Source of the DNA: SABI01 sp964453215
GTDB taxonomy: Bacteria; Spirochaetota; Spirochaetia; Sphaerochaetales; Sphaerochaetaceae
Assembly (NCBI GenBank): GCA_964453215.1
Contig: CAYVRR010000001.1
Span: forward strand, 1-64,000
Length of the DNA stretch: 64,000 nt
Reading direction: 5' to 3'
In this document: positions 60,657-64,000 of the stretch, piece after piece
Numbering within the stretch: the stretch's first letter is position 1
Layout of the letters: every line of letters begins with the position of its first letter
Program-made: the position numbers and the translations under genes
The notes under the pieces: generated by a model
What the model saw: only the letters and a program-made list of their open reading frames with translations
Told to the model about the DNA's origin: nothing
The model's database searches: none

Positions 60657-61751
60657 TTATCCCCTAATTACATGAGCACTTATTGGGGCAAAAGAAACTT
60701 CTACTTCTTCTCCCTCAATGTACATTCCCTCTTTTACAGGGTTATGACTTATTGCAATAATAGGTTTTTCACGACCTGTAATCTCAATTTCATATTCCAT
60801 TGTTGAGCCTAAGTAGACCGCTTGAGTGATAACACCACGTAAGAGTCCTGTGTGGTTGTTCCCTTTTTTTACAATTTCCAACCCTTCTGGCCTTATTACT
60901 ACAATAGCTTTTTCTTTTTCCTTGAGTGATGGATGGAAGGAAGGAAAGATGAAAGAAGGGCCAAATAGGTCGCTTGTGCAACCCTCTTTTGTTACTTGTG
61001 TAATAGTGACTGGAAAAAAGTTTGCTCTTCCAATAAAATCTGCTACAAAGTAGTTATCTGGTCTACTATAAATTTCAAATGGTGTTCCTATTTGCTGTAT
61101 GACACCTTTATCCATTACCATAATACGGTCACTTACTGTCATTGCTTCTATTTGGTCGTGTGTTACATAGATGCTTGTAATACCAAATTTCTTCTGTATC
61201 CTTCGAATCTCTGTTCTCATACTCTCCCTTAACTTTGCATCAAGGTTGCTAAGAGGTTCATCAAATAAGAGTACACGGGGTTTATTCACAATAGCTCGTG
61301 CTAAGGCAACCCGTTGCTGTTGGCCACCTGAGAGCTGACTTGGTCGACGTTTGCCTAAACTTTGTAATCCCATAACCTCCATAATTTCGTTGACCTGTTT
61401 CGTAATTTCAGATTTTTTTATTCCCTTTAATTCAAGGCCAAACCCGATATTACCAGCAACAGTTAAATGGGGGAAAATAGCGTAGGATTGGAATACCATT
61501 GATGTATTTCGTTTGTTTGCTGGCTGATCATTTACTAATTCTCCATCAATGTATACATCTCCATGAGTTTGTTGCTCAAAGCCACTAATAACACGAAGGG
61601 TTGTTGTTTTTCCACAGCCAGATGGACCTAAAAAGGTAACCATTTCCCCTTCATGAATTTCTATATTCACATTATCTACAGCTGTGAACTCCTTTAATAC
61701 ATTATCATGATCTCCAAAAACTTTTGTGATATTTACTAATTTTACACTCAT
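60657..61751 (-). CDS. ABC importer ATPase (PotA/FbpC-type)
   Basis: A 364-aa importer ATPase. Walker A GPSGCGKTT begins at about residue 42, the signature LSGGQQQRVALARA near 140, Walker B VLLFDEPLSNLDAK near 160, and a C-terminal TOBE region (about 285-360) is typical of the iron/polyamine/putrescine group. AAGGGA precedes the ATG. It lies 12 bases after the permease gene and is last in the binding protein - permease - ATPase operon. Confidence 0.93.
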   Translation of the reverse strand: MSVKLVNITKVFGDHDNVLKEFTAVDNVNIEIHEGEMVTFLGPSGCGKTTTLRVISGFEQQTHGDVYIDGELVNDQPANKRNTSMVFQSYAIFPHLTVAGNIGFGLELKGIKKSEITKQVNEIMEVMGLQSLGKRRPSQLSGGQQQRVALARAIVNKPRVLLFDEPLSNLDAKLRESMRTEIRRIQKKFGITSIYVTHDQIEAMTVSDRIMVMDKGVIQQIGTPFEIYSRPDNYFVADFIGRANFFPVTITQVTKEGCTSDLFGPSFIFPSFHPSLKEKEKAIVVIRPEGLEIVKKGNNHTGLLRGVITQAVYLGSTMEYEIEITGREKPIIAISHNPVKEGMYIEGEEVEVSFAPISAHVIRG

Positions 61752-61763
61752 GCTAAATCCCTT

Positions 61764-63449
61764 TTAATTTGAAAGTAATGAAGTTGTCGTTTGATATTTC
61801 AATCGCAAAATAGTTTTAATAATAATCATAGCAACTAATATGATTGCAACTAATATTACAGAGAAGGCAGCTGCAGAGCCAATTCTTCCACTTTCCACCT
61901 GGCTCATTATTTGTACAGTCATAAAATTCCATCTTGCTGAAACTAAGAAAATGGCGGCACTAATAGCGGTCATTCCCCGTACAAAAGCGAAGATAAGTCC
62001 ACTAAAGAAAGCAGGTACCATGAGGGGGAGGGTAATTCTTCTAAATGTGATATTACTATCTGCCCCTAAATCAATTGCAGCTTCCTCTATGGATGGGTCA
62101 ATTTGTTGTAATACTGCTACCCCTCCTTGTATTCCAACAGGAATATACCGGAAGATGAAATTAAGTAGTAGTATAGCAAGTGTTCCCGTAAGATATAGTG
62201 GAGAGCTATTAAAAGCTAAAATATATCCTATACCTATAACAGTTCCTGGAACTGCAAAGCTCAACATACTCGTTACTTCTATAAACCTTCTTCCAATAAA
62301 TCTTTTTCTTACAATTAAGAAAGCGATAATCATTCCAAGTATTCCACTAATTGGTGTTGAAAGGCCTGCAATAATAATCGTATCTTTTACCGATTCGAAT
62401 CCTACCTGAAACACATATTTAAAGTGGTCTAGTGTAGGAGCACTATTGTTCCCCCAGCTCGTTGCAATAGCTCCATACAAAATTGATGCATAGATTAAGA
62501 TTATTATAATTGATAAAAAGATTGCTACAGCAAACAAGATCTTTCTCGCTAGAGGACTCACAACAGAGTTACTAGAGTCTGTAGGTTTTCCTGTCACTGT
62601 AATATATTGTTTTTTATTTACATAATATTTTTGAATAACGTAGGCAGAGAGGGATGGAATAAGGAGAATAAAGGCAAGAGCAGCCCCTTTGCCGAGGTTA
62701 TACATTCCCGTTATCTCTAAAAATGCCTGGACACTTAAAATAGGGAATTCACTTCCAGCTAGAATCATTGGATTACCAAAGTCTGCTAGGGATTCAACAA
62801 AGAGAACAAGCATCGAACTTGCCAATCCTGGAATAGCTAAAGGAAGGGTCACTTTATAGAAAATTTTAAATCTATTTCCACCTAAATCCATTGCTGCGTC
62901 TTCAAGAGTGGGGGAAATTGATTCAAGAACTCCCCTCATCGTGATATAGGCAACAGGGAAGAAGGTTATAACTTGCGCAAGTAATAATCCTTTAAACCCA
63001 TATATGTTTGCATTAGGCATCTTTAATATAGTTGATGAAATAAACCCGTTTCTTCCAAAAAGCATAATAATAGCGAGTGCTCCAATAAATGGGGGGCTTA
63101 TGATAGGGATAGTAGCTATTGTATTAAAGAATTTTTGCCCTGGTATTTTTGCTCTCGTGAGTGCATAGGCAAAAATAAAACCAATTAATGAACCAATGAT
63201 TGCAGTTAAAAAAGCCATCATGAGTGAATTAAATAGTGCCTTTCTATAATACCAGAATCCAAATGCTTCTTTGAAGTTCTTTAATGAAAATCCACTGCCA
63301 TCAGAAAATGCAACAAGAGCCACCTTGATAAGAGGATAGAGGATAAAAAGAATTAATGAGACAAAAATGAGTAATACTACAAGGAACAATAGAGGATCTT
63401 TGGTGAGCATTTTTGTCTCTCTCAAGTGAGCTTTAAGAGATTGTTTCAT
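61764..63449 (-). CDS. ABC importer permease, double-domain (FbpB-type)
   Basis: A 561-aa inner-membrane permease with about twelve helices, formed from two fused permease domains, each with an EAA loop (SPTLEDAAMDLGGNRFKIF and DPSIEEAAIDLGADSNITF). This fused form is typical of ferric-iron importers and some thiamine or aminoethylphosphonate systems. The ATG at 63449 has AAGGA eight bases upstream and is preferred to the GTG at 63467. It lies between the binding-protein and ATPase genes of one operon. Confidence 0.92.
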   Translation of the reverse strand: MKQSLKAHLRETKMLTKDPLLFLVVLLIFVSLILFILYPLIKVALVAFSDGSGFSLKNFKEAFGFWYYRKALFNSLMMAFLTAIIGSLIGFIFAYALTRAKIPGQKFFNTIATIPIISPPFIGALAIIMLFGRNGFISSTILKMPNANIYGFKGLLLAQVITFFPVAYITMRGVLESISPTLEDAAMDLGGNRFKIFYKVTLPLAIPGLASSMLVLFVESLADFGNPMILAGSEFPILSVQAFLEITGMYNLGKGAALAFILLIPSLSAYVIQKYYVNKKQYITVTGKPTDSSNSVVSPLARKILFAVAIFLSIIIILIYASILYGAIATSWGNNSAPTLDHFKYVFQVGFESVKDTIIIAGLSTPISGILGMIIAFLIVRKRFIGRRFIEVTSMLSFAVPGTVIGIGYILAFNSSPLYLTGTLAILLLNFIFRYIPVGIQGGVAVLQQIDPSIEEAAIDLGADSNITFRRITLPLMVPAFFSGLIFAFVRGMTAISAAIFLVSARWNFMTVQIMSQVESGRIGSAAAFSVILVAIILVAMIIIKTILRLKYQTTTSLLSN

Positions 63450-63476
63450 TGTATGAATCCTTACCACCTATAGTAG

Positions 63477-63505
63477 ATAAGGGCAACCAAAAAGATTGCC
63501 CTTAT
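63477..63505 (-). other. Intercistronic hairpin after the binding-protein gene
   Basis: A perfect 10-bp stem, ATAAGGGCAA/TTGCCCTTAT, with a 9-base loop lies 14 bases after the binding-protein stop. It lacks a T-run. Hairpins here in ABC operons commonly protect or limit transcripts so that binding protein exceeds permease. Confidence 0.65.
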
Positions 63506-63519
63506 ATAGTGTGTAATGT

Positions 63520-64000
63520 TTATTTTGCTGTTAATACTTCATTAACCCATCGAGTAACAATTCGTTCATTGTTATCACTATAATATTGAGTATCATATGG
63601 GATAATTTTGAGACTATCAAAAGCTGGCATTCCTTCAGCTAATGTCGCTGTTGAGAGAATAGGATAGAAGAATGTATTTTTTTCTGTTAGAGCGTTCTGC
63701 CCTTTAGGACCTGTCATCCAATCAACAAATATTTTAGCAGCTTCTTCGTTCTTTACCCCTTTAAGGATACTCACAGCAGGAGCTTCAGCTGGAACACCTT
63801 CTGATGGGAATACAACTTTTACAGGAAGACCTTGTGAGATTGAGTTGAAAAATGCTGGTGTGAACTGAATTCCAATTGCAGCATCTCCCACACTAACTCC
63901 TTTTGAAGGGCCTGTGCCACTTGTGGTATAGGTTTGGACGTTTTTATTTAAAGCTTTCATATACTCCATTGCACCATCTTCACCCATAATCTCTATAAGG
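63520..64000 (-). CDS. ABC importer substrate-binding protein, N-terminal part outside window
   Basis: The C-terminal 160 residues of a periplasmic binding protein; the frame stays open to base 64000, so the gene starts beyond the window. GTGPSKGVSVGDAAIGIQFTP, VVFPSEGVPAEAPAVSI and EEAAKIFVDWMTGPKGQ are typical of the FbpA/AfuA (ferric iron) and aminoethylphosphonate binding proteins. The ligand residues cannot be judged from this part. The permease gene follows after a hairpin. Confidence 0.88.
   Translation of the reverse strand, partial: LIEIMGEDGAMEYMKALNKNVQTYTTSGTGPSKGVSVGDAAIGIQFTPAFFNSISQGLPVKVVFPSEGVPAEAPAVSILKGVKNEEAAKIFVDWMTGPKGQNALTEKNTFFYPILSTATLAEGMPAFDSLKIIPYDTQYYSDNNERIVTRWVNEVLTAK

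Noticed and set aside
1..64000. CRISPR array, prophage or integrative element
   Set aside because: No regularly spaced repeats, phage structural genes, integrase or cas genes are visible; the only mobile DNA is the ISL3 fragment at the left edge.

Overview
The window looks like chromosome of a low-GC, anaerobic, fermentative bacterium with an outer membrane. A host-associated spirochaete of the Sphaerochaetaceae type is my best guess. The evidence is indirect: an exported beta-barrel protein, a proteobacterial-style Psp/sigma-54 module, pyruvate formate-lyase with its activase, an acyl-CoA dehydratase activase and YtcQ/LplB-type sugar uptake. No rRNA or other strict marker is present, so the assignment is an inference from gene content.

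Layout. 1-1041: right end of an ISL3-type insertion sequence. 1.1-11.1 kb: rhomboid protease, adenosine deaminase, ankyrin protein, prolyl-tRNA synthetase, class II aldolase with a DUF6062-like Cys-rich protein, OsmC protein, BaiN-type flavoprotein and aspartyl-tRNA synthetase. 11.1-15.3 kb: a two-gene version of the giant CoA-dehydratase activase family. 15.4-19.7 kb: MarR regulator with a heterodimeric ABC exporter and a palindromic operator. 19.8-23.0 kb: phage-shock region (pspA-pspB-like-pspC, divergent pspF, and a second pspA), with a sigma-54 promoter before each pspA. 23.4-33.1 kb: housekeeping genes (rsmI, TrmH-type methyltransferase, Lon-like protease, NIF3, lspA, propeller glycosidase, esterase, aroE, thiamine pyrophosphokinase) and an outer-membrane barrel. 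33.4-38.8 kb: CBS protein, AEC transporter, and a Crp/Fnr regulator divergent from pflB-pflA with a perfect CRP-type site between them. 38.9-51.4 kb: an orphan protein, a deaminase, then a glycan locus: alpha-L-fucosidase, CutC and M81 protein on one strand, and ABC permeases, binding protein, sulfatase and an AraC-type membrane regulator on the other. 51.4-64 kb: sbcCD, a membrane protein, a degenerate alanine tRNA, an aminotransferase, a HAD hydrolase with an EamA exporter, and an iron/polyamine-type ABC importer cut by the window end.

How the parts work together. The fucosidase, the sulfatase, the carbohydrate importer and the AraC sensor look like one system for sulfated, fucose-bearing glycans such as mucin. 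The sugars would feed pyruvate formate-lyase under control of the Crp/Fnr regulator. The Psp module would guard the inner membrane.

The most striking sequence-level pattern is that many promoter-proximal genes have a -35/-10 promoter (usually 18 bp spacing) whose -10 box ends only 6-10 bases before the start codon, with little or no Shine-Dalgarno sequence. That predicts leaderless or nearly leaderless mRNAs. Internal operon genes and several others use ordinary ribosome binding sites. The pattern also corrects several start codons.
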